From contig JAHCHL010000010.1 of assembly GCA_026129745.1 (NCBI GenBank), positions 53,575-117,574 of the forward strand: a DNA stretch of 64,000 bases, given 5' to 3'. Below, piece by piece: positions 26,058 through 34,897 of the stretch. How positions within the stretch are numbered: the stretch's first letter is position 1; the number at the start of each line of letters is the position of its first letter. Source of the DNA: Fimbriimonadales bacterium. Its GTDB lineage: Bacteria; Armatimonadota; Fimbriimonadia; Fimbriimonadales; ATM1. The notes beneath the pieces are model-generated. The model did not search any database. It was not told the DNA's origin and saw only the letters and a program-made list of their open reading frames with translations. The position numbers and the translations under genes were made by a program.

Positions 26058-26726
26058 GTGGCAACTCCAAAAAAGGTTGCAACAGTCGAACAGGCGCGAG
26101 AATGGTACGAGCAGTCTATTGGACTGATCTTTACCGACTATAGCGGCCTTTCGGTGTCGGAAATGCAAGACCTGCGCAAGTCGCTCAGGGCCGCCGGCGC
26201 CGAGTTTCATGTCGTCAAGAACACTCTCTTTCGACTCGCAATAGGAGAGGACATCGCTCAGCTTCCAGACGAACTCCACAACGGCACGACCGCAACGGTG
26301 TTCGTGTTCCGGGAGCAGCCGGCCTGCGCGAAAGCTGTGGTGACTTTCAGTAAGTCTCACCAAGCGCTGCAGATCAAAGGCGGCTTCTTCGATGGCAAAG
26401 TGTTCTCAGCGGCTGAAATTGACGCGCTTTCAAAGCTCCCAAGCCGTGAAGAGCTGCTGTCGATGATCGTTGGACTCGTTGCTGCACCAATCTCTCAAGT
26501 AGTTGGTGTCATTAACGAAATGATCGCTTCGCCAATTCGAGTCATTGACGCGATCATAGAGAAAAGCGGAGGTGCGCCGTCAACAGAAACTGCTGATGAG
26601 CCCCCCACCGCCGAAGCTTCGAGCGAAAACGAACCTGAGGCCCCAGCAACTGAGGCTGAAGCAGAAGCGCCGACTGAAGTAGCAACCCCCGAAACCCAAT
26701 CTGAAAATTCCGAAGGTGAAAACTAA
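26058..26726 (+). CDS. rplJ: 50S ribosomal protein L10
   Basis: This protein anchors the L7/L12 stalk on 23S rRNA. The first 165 residues match the family: [33 protein letters not shown] and a C-terminal helix for L12 dimers ([20 protein letters not shown]). The GTG at 26058 is the start, giving 222 residues, because AAAGGG lies eight bases before it; a GTG at 26049 would be too close. After the normal end a roughly 50-residue acidic tail rich in Glu, Ala, Pro and Thr follows, which most L10 proteins lack. Its stop overlaps the rplL start by one base. Confidence 0.96.
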   Translation: MATPKKVATVEQAREWYEQSIGLIFTDYSGLSVSEMQDLRKSLRAAGAEFHVVKNTLFRLAIGEDIAQLPDELHNGTTATVFVFREQPACAKAVVTFSKSHQALQIKGGFFDGKVFSAAEIDALSKLPSREELLSMIVGLVAAPISQVVGVINEMIASPIRVIDAIIEKSGGAPSTETADEPPTAEASSENEPEAPATEAEAEAPTEVATPETQSENSEGEN

Positions 26727-27115
26727 TGGCAACCGTTGTTGAAGAAATCGTCGATAAGATCGCAGGAATGTCGGTCCTCGAGCTAAGCGAACTCAAGAAA
26801 GCGCTCGAAGAAAAGTTCGATGTGACCGCTGCAGCTCCAATGCCCATGATGGGCATGATGCCGGCAGCAGGAGCAGGCGGAGGCGAAGCGGCAGCAGAAG
26901 AGAAAACATCGTTCGATGTCGTCCTTACAGCTGCCGGCGACCAGAAGCTGCAAGTCATCAAGGCTGTCCGCGAGCTGACTGGACTTGGACTGAAAGAAGC
27001 GAAGGACCTCGTGGACGCCGCTCCAAAGGCAATCAAGGAAGGCGCAAGCAAGGACGAAGCGGAAAAAATCAAGGCCGCTATCGCCGAAGCTGGCGGAACA
27101 GTCGAGATAAAGTAG
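26726..27115 (+). CDS. rplL: 50S ribosomal protein L7/L12
   Basis: 129 residues, standard for the stalk protein that recruits translation GTPases. The N-terminal dimerisation helix [17 protein letters not shown] is followed by a flexible Ala/Gly/Met hinge ([17 protein letters not shown]). The C-terminal domain carries [20 protein letters not shown] and [15 protein letters not shown], including the EF-Tu/EF-G contact lysines. The ATG overlaps the rplJ stop (TAATG), so translation is coupled. A terminator follows at 27135. Confidence 0.98.
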   Translation: MATVVEEIVDKIAGMSVLELSELKKALEEKFDVTAAAPMPMMGMMPAAGAGGGEAAAEEKTSFDVVLTAAGDQKLQVIKAVRELTGLGLKEAKDLVDAAPKAIKEGASKDEAEKIKAAIAEAGGTVEIK

Positions 27116-27134
27116 TCTCTACCAACCGACAGAC

Positions 27135-27175
27135 GCGGGCAGCAACCAAAGTTGCTGCCCGCGTTGCTTTTTTGC
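27135..27175 (+). terminator. Terminator of the rplJ-rplL operon
   Basis: CGCGGGCAGCAAC (27135-27147) pairs perfectly with GTTGCTGCCCGCG (27152-27164) around CAAA, followed by TTGCTTTTTTGC. Confidence 0.96.
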
Positions 27176-27218
27176 AGGGTTCTTCCTGGACGCTCGCGAA
27201 TGCAATGGCTAAAGCTCC

Positions 27219-29228
27219 ATGATTCCGATTCTAATTGCACTTAGCGTGTCCTCGAACAGCCCCACGATTCAGAAACCCGATATGTCGTGGTGGAGAGAAG
27301 CTCGATTTGGACTATTCATTCACTGGGGACTCTATGCCATCCCCGCTGGCAAGTGGGGCGACAAGACTCACTACGGCGAATGGATTATGGATTCCGCAAA
27401 CATTCCGATCCCAACTTATGAAACGTTCGTTTCTCAATTCAATCCGGTGAACTTTAACGCCGACGAATGGGTTTCGATAGCGAAGAACGCAGGGATGCGA
27501 TACATCGTCATCACAACCAAACATCACGATGGCTTTGCACTCTTTGACAGTAAGCACTCAGACTACGACGTCATGGCGACTCCATTCAAGCGAGACATCA
27601 TGCTTGAAATCGCCGATGCGAGCAGACGTCAAGGCCTTGTGCCCTGTTGGTATCACTCGATCATGGATTGGCATCATCCCGATTACTTGCCGCGTCGAGC
27701 ATGGGAGACTCGTAGTGCCGAAGGTGCAGATTTTGATCGCTACGTTTCCTACTTGAAGGGTCAGGTTGAAGAGCTGCTAACGAATTACGGCGAAGTTGGC
27801 GTGATGTGGTTCGATGGAGAGTGGGAAAACACTTGGTTGCCTAAATATGGTGCCGACCTACTGCAACATTGCCGAAAACTCTCGCCAAAAACGATTGTAA
27901 ACAACCGAGTCAGCCAAGTAAGAGTTGGCATGGAAGACGCCATCGGCAATTCAGCGTTGCAACAAGTGGTCGGCGATTTTGGAACACCAGAACAGCACAT
28001 TCCTGCAACCGGACTGCCTGGTCAGGATTGGGAAACTTGCATGACGATTGGAGATCACTGGGGATACAACGCTTATGAAACGAATTGGAAATCGTCGACC
28101 ATACTGATAAGAAATCTCATTGACATCGTTAGCAAAGGTGGCAACTATCTCTTGAATGTCGGGCCGCGACAAGATGGTACTTTTCCTCCGGAATGCATTG
28201 AGCGCCTACGAGATATCGGCATGTGGATGAAAGTCAACTCAGAAGCCATTTACGGTACCAACGCCTCGCCCTTCGAATCGCTTCCATGGGGCAGATGCAC
28301 CGCCAAATCGCAAGGTAACGAATCGACACTGTTTCTGCACGTCTTTGACTGGCCGCAAGACGGGAGACTTGTTGTTCCGGGCCTTGCAAACGACGTCGCT
28401 ACTGCTCGAATACTTGGAGGAGCATCGACCCGTGTACAACGTGTTGAGTCAAATCTTATCATTGAATTACCGCACAGTCCACTCCACGAGGCCGCGACGG
28501 TCATTGAGTTGGTCATCGATGGCGAGCCGATCGTATACGGAACGCCAAAGATCGCTTCACCTGGAACGGACTTTGTAACGTCCATTCCGGTTTCAATCGC
28601 TGCCAGTTCGGAGAAGCTGGATATCCGATTCACACTCGACGGCACTTATCCGACTGCAGCGTCTGCACAGTACAAGGGGCCAATCAGTATCCATGCAGAT
28701 TGCACACTCAAGGTAGCAGCATTCGAAGGTGACAAACGTGTATCCGACATCGCTGAAAAACGCTTCAAGAATGTTCAACCCTGGCCCGCGATTCGCGAAC
28801 AACTCGATTTGCGCCAAGGATTGTCGCTAAGAATCTACACAGGTAACTGGAACCAGTTACCAGACTTCGAATCGCTAACCCCAATGGTCACGACTACTAC
28901 TTCTCATATTTCTTATAAGGACGAAGCTCCAGAAGAGTTCGTCGGCAGAGTCTACGAAGGGTACTTGCGATTGGAACAAAGTGCATTGGTCGAGTTTGCA
29001 TTGACTTCCGATGACGGCTCTCGCCTGTGGATCGATGGAAGACTTGTCGTGGACAATGATGGCTTGCACTCAATTGTAACCAAAGTCGGCCGGGTACCAG
29101 TTGAGAGGGGCCTCCACAAAATTCGCGTCGAATGGTTCAATAAAACTGGGGCTGCTGTACTGGAACTGACAATGAGCATCGATGGACAACCTCACAAGCA
29201 AGTTCCAGCAAGTTCATTGCTGCAATAG
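27219..29228 (+). CDS. Alpha-L-fucosidase (GH29) with C-terminal PA14 domain
   Basis: 669 residues. Residues of about 20-330 form the GH29 barrel: WWREARFGLFIHWGLYAIPAGK, YIVITTKHHDGFALFDSKHS and VGVMWFDGEWE, in which the aspartate is the expected nucleophile. A beta-rich domain (about 330-430) and a chitobiase-like segment (DIRFTLDGTYPTAASAQYKG) follow. The C-terminal 140 residues look like a PA14 carbohydrate-binding domain (ALTSDDGSRLWIDGRLVVDN). The N-terminus is only weakly hydrophobic (MIPILIALSVSS), so export is probable but not certain. It would release fucose from glycans. It stands alone after the rplL terminator. Confidence 0.93.
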   Translation: MIPILIALSVSSNSPTIQKPDMSWWREARFGLFIHWGLYAIPAGKWGDKTHYGEWIMDSANIPIPTYETFVSQFNPVNFNADEWVSIAKNAGMRYIVITTKHHDGFALFDSKHSDYDVMATPFKRDIMLEIADASRRQGLVPCWYHSIMDWHHPDYLPRRAWETRSAEGADFDRYVSYLKGQVEELLTNYGEVGVMWFDGEWENTWLPKYGADLLQHCRKLSPKTIVNNRVSQVRVGMEDAIGNSALQQVVGDFGTPEQHIPATGLPGQDWETCMTIGDHWGYNAYETNWKSSTILIRNLIDIVSKGGNYLLNVGPRQDGTFPPECIERLRDIGMWMKVNSEAIYGTNASPFESLPWGRCTAKSQGNESTLFLHVFDWPQDGRLVVPGLANDVATARILGGASTRVQRVESNLIIELPHSPLHEAATVIELVIDGEPIVYGTPKIASPGTDFVTSIPVSIAASSEKLDIRFTLDGTYPTAASAQYKGPISIHADCTLKVAAFEGDKRVSDIAEKRFKNVQPWPAIREQLDLRQGLSLRIYTGNWNQLPDFESLTPMVTTTTSHISYKDEAPEEFVGRVYEGYLRLEQSALVEFALTSDDGSRLWIDGRLVVDNDGLHSIVTKVGRVPVERGLHKIRVEWFNKTGAAVLELTMSIDGQPHKQVPASSLLQ

Positions 29229-29231
29229 AGA

Positions 29232-29260
29232 AAAAGGCGCCGCCGATCACTCGGCGGCGC
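29232..29260 (-). terminator. Terminator of the PEP-CTERM gene
   Basis: GCGCCGCCGA and TCGGCGGCGC (29237-29260) pair perfectly around a four-base loop. On the minus strand the hairpin is followed by CCTTTTTC, fitting the gene that ends at 29285. It may also slow transcription of the fucosidase from the other side. Confidence 0.85.
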
Positions 29261-29284
29261 AATCGACTCAATGAGGATAAGCTT

Positions 29285-29968
29285 TTACTTGCGGCGCCGA
29301 CGCGCTGCGAGCACTCCGAGACCGGCTACGATTGCGGCGAGAGTTGCCGGCTCAGGCACGACATCTCCCGTGATGGTTACGTTGTCGAATCGCTGAGTGC
29401 CCGTTGAAGCATAGTTGCTGTTCGGGTTGGCAGCGACGTACTCGCCTAGTGCAGGGTCGAAAACTGCGACGACTCGGAACGCAAAGTTCGGATTGTCTGC
29501 AACTCCAGCAATGCTGCTGAGATCGACTGTTCTTACCGGATGCCAAGTGTCTCCGCCCAGCGCACTGAACAAGCCACCATTAGCGAGGCCTGCGCTCGAG
29601 AAAGTGGTTCCATCCGTCGAATACTGAAACTGAACCCACTTGGACGATGTGTTGCTGTTTCGATGATCCCAGTCGACGACGATGTTCAGAAAACCAACTG
29701 TTGAGACATTGAACTGAATTCCAGCAGTACCCGAACCTGTTCCCTGTGCAGGGTATGTGCTGGTATTCAATGCTCGCCCACCGGTCGACATTGCTGCTCG
29801 GTCCCAGCCAGTCGCGAACGTGCTGGTCGTTCCTCCAACGAGGCCAACGGTTCCTGAGCCGATGTTCGGCGTCAGAACGTCGCCCTCGAAGTCCCATTGC
29901 GTGATGATGACTGCATTCGCGCCAGCGGCCACCGCTGCAAACGCAAGTGCTGCGATTGTCCTTCTCAT
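29285..29968 (-). CDS. PEP-CTERM sorting-domain protein
   Basis: 227 residues. A signal peptide (MRRTIAALAFAAVAAGANA) precedes a beta-sandwich domain (ITQWDFEGDVLTP to about residue 195). The tail is VVPEPATLAAIVAGLGVLAA plus RRRRK, the PEP-CTERM signal: motif, membrane helix and basic end. Such proteins are cut by an exosortase and anchored or released at the surface; no exosortase gene is in this window. The ATG at 29968 follows AGGAGAAACAATC; longer reading to 30142 would enter the neighbouring gene. It lies 40 bases after the prepilin-like gene on the same strand. Confidence 0.92.
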   Translation of the reverse strand: MRRTIAALAFAAVAAGANAVIITQWDFEGDVLTPNIGSGTVGLVGGTTSTFATGWDRAAMSTGGRALNTSTYPAQGTGSGTAGIQFNVSTVGFLNIVVDWDHRNSNTSSKWVQFQYSTDGTTFSSAGLANGGLFSALGGDTWHPVRTVDLSSIAGVADNPNFAFRVVAVFDPALGEYVAANPNSNYASTGTQRFDNVTITGDVVPEPATLAAIVAGLGVLAARRRRK

Positions 29969-30008
29969 GATTGTTTCTCCTTTTGTCTTTGTTATGTGGA
30001 TTGATTGC

Positions 30009-30806
30009 TTAGCCTGGGCAACTCGCTCCCGGTTCCGGTCTCGGATAGAAGCGGCTGCCATACATGAAATTCTCAGGGTCGAGTGTTTGCTCGAGTCTGT
30101 GCCACTTCGCATGGCCATCAGCAAAAATGTAGTTGGCGCCACCGTTATGGCGATCCCACTGAACGCGAACGATTTCTGGTTTATCGCTGGTGCCGGTTAA
30201 CGCATTCCTGGCGTCCTGAACGGTCGCCATCCGATACTCGACACCCAAAGTCCACCAAGGGCACGGCTGTCCTGGAATGAAGCCGCTCGTACCTTTGTGA
30301 GTTCCCATTTGGGTTCCGTTCTGCAATTTGTCGCGCCGCTCTGCAAGTGCGATGACTTGAGCATGATTTTCGACTGCAGAGTCATTCACTACAGTAAAGT
30401 CGTGCGCGGCGATGATGTTGTAGTTGTTGATGTAGGAGTAGAAGATGGTGGCTGGATTTCCGTTGTTGTCAACTGTGTTGAAACGAACAGGAAATGCATC
30501 TGCTGGGCAATTGTAGATGTTGAAGTTCTGGACGTAGGGCTGCGACGTGTAAACCCACGATCCACGCCTTGGCGTTCCGCTGTTGTACGTCGTCTTCATA
30601 TACGTGTCGTCGTAGTCGCTCTTGTAAAGCATTAGCGACGTACCCAGTTGCTTCATGTTAGAGAGGCATGACGTCTTTTTCGCCGCCTCCTTGGCGCGAG
30701 CGAAGACTGGAAACAGAATCGCCGCGAGGATTGCGATGATAGCGATGACGACAAGAAGTTCGATGAGCGTGAACCCACGCTTAGGCTGGTGGCTAGGTTT
30801 GTTCAT
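30009..30806 (-). CDS. Prepilin-like protein with H-X9-DG C-terminal motif (DUF1559-type)
   Basis: 265 residues. [20 protein letters not shown] is a type IV prepilin signal with cleavage before F12 and glutamate at mature position 5. A conserved continuation follows ([25 protein letters not shown]). The C-terminal half contains [17 protein letters not shown], the H-X9-DG motif of a very large paralogous family in Planctomycetes and Armatimonadetes. It is probably a pseudopilin-like surface protein of unknown role. A set of phased TTAAC repeats lies directly upstream. Confidence 0.93.
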   Translation of the reverse strand: MNKPSHQPKRGFTLIELLVVIAIIAILAAILFPVFARAKEAAKKTSCLSNMKQLGTSLMLYKSDYDDTYMKTTYNSGTPRRGSWVYTSQPYVQNFNIYNCPADAFPVRFNTVDNNGNPATIFYSYINNYNIIAAHDFTVVNDSAVENHAQVIALAERRDKLQNGTQMGTHKGTSGFIPGQPCPWWTLGVEYRMATVQDARNALTGTSDKPEIVRVQWDRHNGGANYIFADGHAKWHRLEQTLDPENFMYGSRFYPRPEPGASCPG

Positions 30807-30858
30807 GATGTGTCCTCATTTGCCGATCTGCAAAACACGATCAGCATGTCCTTACGAC

Positions 30859-30956
30859 GTTAACGACACCATCGTATGATTAACGTGCCGTAAGAGTTAG
30901 GTTAACTGGCCGTTACTGAAGTGTTAATGACTTCTAACAATCTATTGATCGTTAAC
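30859..30956. promoter_or_regulatory. Helically phased TTAAC repeat array (Pho-box-like operator)
   Basis: TTAAC or near-copies begin at 30860, 30880, 30902, 30913 (TTACT), 30924 (TTAAT), 30934 (CTAAC) and 30952. Spacings are 20, 22, 11, 11, 10 and 18 bases, mostly one or two DNA turns. Direct TTAAC-type repeats every 11 bases are the form of PhoP/PhoB-type response-regulator sites in Bacillus and cyanobacteria. The array sits between the prepilin-like gene and the recombinase gene, 53-150 bases upstream of the former. Confidence 0.5.
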
Positions 30957-30968
30957 AATTGCTCGCAC

Positions 30969-31883
30969 CTACTTTGCCCTTGGATGGGCCTTATCGTACT
31001 TTCTGCGCAGAGTTTGCACATCGAGTTGCGTATAGATGTCTGTCGTGGCAACGGACTCGTGTCCCAGCAGTTCTTGGACACTTCGCAAGTCTGCACCTGC
31101 TTGCACCAAATGCACTGCATAGGTATGCCTCAATGTGTGCGGACCGATGGATTTGGAAATTCCGGCACGAGTCGCACTCGCGCGTAGTATGCGAAACACG
31201 CCTGATCGCGAAAGGCCAGAGCCCTTCGAATTTGCGAATATAACAGATCCTGCCTTCGGCTTTGCAATGCGATCCCTGGCTTCATCTAAATAGCGGTCCA
31301 GCCACGTTTTTGTTCCTGCAGGCAATGGCACGAGTCTGGTTTTTCCTCTCTTACCTAAGACTCTGATAACCGACTCGTCTCGCATGTAGTCTTCGATCCG
31401 CAATCCAACGAGTTCAGATACACGAAGGCCACCGCCGTATAACAATTCGAACATCGCGCGATTCCTGAGTCCAATTGAACCTCCCTCGTCCGCTGCGCAT
31501 AGCAATCGATCAACCTCATCCAATGACAATGCTTTTGGCAGAGGTCTTCTTCGCCGAACGGTCGAAGAACTGAACAATCCGGCAGGCGGGCCTTCTCCCC
31601 TTCGAATGAGAAACTTCAACAAACTCCGAACGGACGATGCCTTTCGGGCGACAGTTCCTGGCGATAGCTTCCGCCGAGCGAACGCTGCGCGCACCTTGGC
31701 ATCGACGTGCTCATCGTATTGAGACCAAGAACTGATACCCCATTTGCAAATGAGTTCAGCTATTTGCCCGAGGTCGCAGTTATATGCTGCAACTGTGTGT
31801 TGACTTGCTCCTTTCTCGACCAGCAAATGATCGAGGAACCACTCAGCTTCCTCTGCTAATCTGCTTTCTTCCGAAGTACGCAT
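30969..31883 (-). CDS. Tyrosine recombinase XerC/XerD-like
   Basis: About 304 residues, the normal Xer size. The N-terminal core-binding domain starts ESRLAEEAEWFLDHLLVEKG. The catalytic domain carries GGGLRVSELVGLR (first Arg), a beta-hairpin lysine near VLGKRGKTR, HTLRHTYA (His-x-x-Arg), LLGHESVATTDIYT (His and the nucleophilic Tyr). It resolves chromosome dimers at dif or acts as an integrase. The chromosomal context and size favour the housekeeping role, but XerC and XerD cannot be told apart. I take ATG at 31883; the gene overlaps the 3' end of the glycosyltransferase gene by 28 bases. Confidence 0.9.
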   Translation of the reverse strand: MRTSEESRLAEEAEWFLDHLLVEKGASQHTVAAYNCDLGQIAELICKWGISSWSQYDEHVDAKVRAAFARRKLSPGTVARKASSVRSLLKFLIRRGEGPPAGLFSSSTVRRRRPLPKALSLDEVDRLLCAADEGGSIGLRNRAMFELLYGGGLRVSELVGLRIEDYMRDESVIRVLGKRGKTRLVPLPAGTKTWLDRYLDEARDRIAKPKAGSVIFANSKGSGLSRSGVFRILRASATRAGISKSIGPHTLRHTYAVHLVQAGADLRSVQELLGHESVATTDIYTQLDVQTLRRKYDKAHPRAK

Positions 31884-33589
31884 ACCGTTGGCTGAATGTA
31901 CATCATGTCGTGGAGCTGAGGATATCTCTCTCTGAAAAGCTCGCGCATAGCTTTGCGAAGATCGATTTTCTCCTGATTTGATTCTGACTGGTCTTCCGAC
32001 TTTTGCAGAATCTTGCCACCCCATGCGACGACATAGATCTCATAGGACTGGGAGAGTGCTTCCATCGAACTTATGAAGTCAGGCTGATTGACCCGGTCGT
32101 GGTCTACAAATTCGAAACTGCTCACAATGATCCAGCTGGGACTTAGTTCGGTTATCAGTCGTGGATCCCATTCTTTTCGAAGTCCGTCCGGCGGGATGTA
32201 CCGAATCAATTGTCGATTCTCCTCGAACATCGCACTGAGTCTTGCATTCGCCCCTGGCAGCCCTGTGTCAGGAAAGAGCGGCGGAGTGTAGAACCATGGG
32301 TCTGTGACCAATCCTACACTCTCGTTTGCTGCATTGTCCCTAATCCACTTTGCAGTCATATCTCTGGGATCTTCGACCATCATCAAAGTCGTCAGTGGTA
32401 TGGCCCCATTCTCTGCCCTGATCGAGAATCCGACTGCAAGAATGGCGAGAATGTTGACAATTCTCCAAGATATGCTCCTTTCATGAAGCTTTCCGACAAG
32501 GTAACCGAATCCTACTGCTAAGAATGGAAGCAAAGGAAACACATATCGAACGAACTTGACTTCTGCACGACCGATCACCACGTAGTAAGCGATGCAAAAC
32601 AGCAAGAATGGAAAGATCCACTTCTCTTTCTTATAAACAGCCATACCAAGTCCAATGACTGAAAGCACGAGCGCAAACATTCCGAAGGCGGTCGCAAGAT
32701 TGACGATGTGATACAACAACCCTGTTGGAGTGTTGGCGAACACGAGTCCATGCCCTTCTGCTGAGTGCGCTAACTCATAGCGAAAATCTCTGAAAAATGC
32801 TCCGGATTCGAGCAACACTCCAGGGGTCGCTATGAAGAATCCGATTAGCGTGGCAGTCAATATTAATCCGGCCAACCGCAAGAACGCCTCTCTCGCAGAA
32901 ATCCACACTGCGAGCCATGCAGAAAGCAGCAACAGTCCCCCTGTGTACTTAGTGCCTGCCGCAAGCCCTATCACGAGCCCCAACACAATGGCAACCTTAG
33001 TTTTTCGCTCCGGTTCAGCTACCATAATTCGCCAAATCAACACTGCAGCGACAGCGACCAAAAGAGTAGCAAAGACATCGGGGGTTGCAAATCTCGAATG
33101 GACGAGATGTCCGGGAGCAACAAGCAGTGCAATTGAACCAACTGCCGCACCGAGAAGGTTCGTGATCCACACCAGGAGAAGGAATACGATGGCAACTGTG
33201 GCAGCGCCCGCGAGTGCAGATACTATTCTTGAGGTCGCAGTTAAGCCACCGAGAGTCTGCCAGGATTCGACCGACTCGCCGACCTGAATCCAACCATAAG
33301 TCTTTCCCATTTCGCCGCTGGCCTTCGTTAAGGTGAAGAATAGAGTCCCATAGTTGTAGAATCCTGGAGTAAACCACGGCCTTTCGTTTGCCACGAGCAC
33401 GTTGATCGTCTCGTCAGGGTGGAGCGATTGGTGCCTGGCTTCATTCGGAAGTCCCCATCCAATTCCTATCAGCCGAATCGCAAAAGCAACAACAAAAAAG
33501 CTGATTGCCCAGATCGCTGTTGCCCGCTTGGACGGCGGCCTAAGAAATAGGTCCAGCGGTTGCGATTCGATCTTCTCGCTCTTCTCCAC
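31856..33589 (-). CDS. GT39-type membrane glycosyltransferase
   Basis: 577 residues with a cytoplasmic start and about eleven membrane segments. After the first helix comes RHQSLHPDETINVLVANERP, containing the DE motif of the first external loop of protein mannosyltransferase/ArnT-like enzymes, then FYNYGTLFF. The C-terminal 200 residues form a soluble domain. Enzymes of this fold move a sugar from a polyprenyl-phosphate carrier to protein or lipid on the outer face of the membrane; acceptor unknown. It overlaps its upstream and downstream neighbours (50 and 28 bases), so the genes are probably one transcript. Confidence 0.85.
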   Translation of the reverse strand: MEKSEKIESQPLDLFLRPPSKRATAIWAISFFVVAFAIRLIGIGWGLPNEARHQSLHPDETINVLVANERPWFTPGFYNYGTLFFTLTKASGEMGKTYGWIQVGESVESWQTLGGLTATSRIVSALAGAATVAIVFLLLVWITNLLGAAVGSIALLVAPGHLVHSRFATPDVFATLLVAVAAVLIWRIMVAEPERKTKVAIVLGLVIGLAAGTKYTGGLLLLSAWLAVWISAREAFLRLAGLILTATLIGFFIATPGVLLESGAFFRDFRYELAHSAEGHGLVFANTPTGLLYHIVNLATAFGMFALVLSVIGLGMAVYKKEKWIFPFLLFCIAYYVVIGRAEVKFVRYVFPLLPFLAVGFGYLVGKLHERSISWRIVNILAILAVGFSIRAENGAIPLTTLMMVEDPRDMTAKWIRDNAANESVGLVTDPWFYTPPLFPDTGLPGANARLSAMFEENRQLIRYIPPDGLRKEWDPRLITELSPSWIIVSSFEFVDHDRVNQPDFISSMEALSQSYEIYVVAWGGKILQKSEDQSESNQEKIDLRKAMRELFRERYPQLHDMMYIQPTVCVLRKKAD

Positions 33590-34076
33590 TTGTCGATCTT
33601 AGCACTGCAAGAACATGTTCGACTACTTCCGCCTTGAACTCAACGCCCATTCCGCATCTCAAAACGTCCCGAGCCAAGAATCCACCACGAACTCCAACCG
33701 CATCGCAATAGGCTTCACAAGCGCAAATGACAAACGATTCGATGGGAGCATCAATCGTTGGCCTCGCATGATGACAACGTATGATTGCAAGTAGGTCTTC
33801 GAAGCCTCCCATCTCGGCAAGAATAGTTGCGCTTCGCTCCGGGTGTAGTTGGTAAATGCTCCTTCTCGCTGCTTCCGACTTCTTGCTGCTGGAATCTATC
33901 AATCCTATATCGCAAATCATCGCGGCTTCGGCACCGCGAACAACGGTAGGCTTCGACAGACCCATTCTTTCCAGAGTAAGTCGCGTCAGGCGCGAAATCG
34001 CCTCGCTGCGTCTTGGGTCACCCAAGTGAGCATCAACAACTGCCGCTAAGAGTCGAATTCGAACGTTACGACTCAA
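33540..34076 (-). CDS. Degenerate HD-GYP-like domain protein
   Basis: 178 residues that follow the helix pattern of an HD-GYP domain but lack the active-site set. The HD dyad position reads MICDIGLID (His replaced by Cys), the later LHPERSATIL and RCHHARP histidines remain, and the GYP motif is missing. It overlaps the intact HD-GYP gene upstream by 11 bases. A regulatory or structural partner of that enzyme is the simplest reading, but this is inference. Confidence 0.6.
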   Translation of the reverse strand: MSRNVRIRLLAAVVDAHLGDPRRSEAISRLTRLTLERMGLSKPTVVRGAEAAMICDIGLIDSSSKKSEAARRSIYQLHPERSATILAEMGGFEDLLAIIRCHHARPTIDAPIESFVICACEAYCDAVGVRGGFLARDVLRCGMGVEFKAEVVEHVLAVLRSTSGEEREDRIATAGPIS

Positions 34077-34806
34077 AGAGAGTGTCTCCTTGTCTCAGCA
34101 CCTGGTCGAATGCGTCGACCACGCTTGGATCAAACTGGGACTCACTGCAGCGATAGAGTTCTTCGATAGCGTCTTTGGATTCAATGCATTCGCGGTATGG
34201 GTGAGCGGGTTCACCGGTCCCGCCAACCATCGCATCGTAAGCGTCAGCAACTGCGATGATCCTGCTTTCGATCGGAATGTCTTCCCCGGAAAGTCCATCT
34301 GGGTAACCGGTACCATCGATGCGTTCATGGTGGTGCCTCACCCACTTGGCAAACTCTGGCTGCGCGATCGACTCCAAAAGGATTTGCTCGCCCAATACGG
34401 AGTGGCGTTTGACTTCCTCGAACTCTTCTTCACTTAGCGGTCCAGGACGTTCTAGCAACTCCCGATCGATTGCCACCTTTCCGATATCGTGCACCAGGGC
34501 AGCGCCATGGACATGCTTGACTCGGTCAGAGCGAAAGCCCATTTGGGCCGCAATCGCGCTCGCATAGGTTGCCGACCGAAATGAATGCAGATACAAAGCG
34601 GTACTCGTTGCACGAATGAGTTCTGCTGCAGACTTGACCTCGTCAAATCCTGATTCGCCTTTCCGGATTGCCAGTGCAGATAGAGGCGCGATCAAGGCCA
34701 ACAGCCCAATTGGCCCCATGAGTGAACTAAGAGCTACGCCGGCGCCGCCGACTATCGCAGTCCCGGCAACGACTTTTGCGCCTTGTTTTGCTTTCCTAGC
34801 ATCCAT
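34066..34806 (-). CDS. HD-GYP domain phosphodiesterase with N-terminal membrane segments
   Basis: 246 residues. Residues of about 12-47 hold two hydrophobic segments (GTAIVGGAGVALSSLMG, GLLALIAPLSALAI). The rest is an HD-GYP domain with ALVHDIGKVAI (the HD dyad), KRHSVLGEQIL, VRHHHERIDGTGYPDG (GYP) and VADAYDAM. Such proteins hydrolyse cyclic di-GMP or related cyclic dinucleotides. No receiver or PAS domain is present. It is the first gene of a chain of overlapping minus-strand genes ending with the recombinase. Confidence 0.9.
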   Translation of the reverse strand: MDARKAKQGAKVVAGTAIVGGAGVALSSLMGPIGLLALIAPLSALAIRKGESGFDEVKSAAELIRATSTALYLHSFRSATYASAIAAQMGFRSDRVKHVHGAALVHDIGKVAIDRELLERPGPLSEEEFEEVKRHSVLGEQILLESIAQPEFAKWVRHHHERIDGTGYPDGLSGEDIPIESRIIAVADAYDAMVGGTGEPAHPYRECIESKDAIEELYRCSESQFDPSVVDAFDQVLRQGDTLFES

Positions 34807-34897
34807 CGCAGTCCCTTGCGAACGAGATGCGGCTTTTTCTTCTTAGGGCCCCGGTTCCCTTCGATTATACAGACAGGACCGGCACGGCAAACGATTC

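Noticed and set aside
30859..30956. TTAAC repeats as a CRISPR array or dif-like recombination site for the neighbouring Xer gene
   Set aside because: Units are only five to six bases and too close together for CRISPR, and no 28-bp dif-like palindrome with two arms is visible.
30969..31883. Xer gene as mark of an integrated mobile element
   Set aside because: No phage, plasmid or tRNA-associated genes or flanking direct repeats; it sits inside an overlapping gene chain and has normal base composition.
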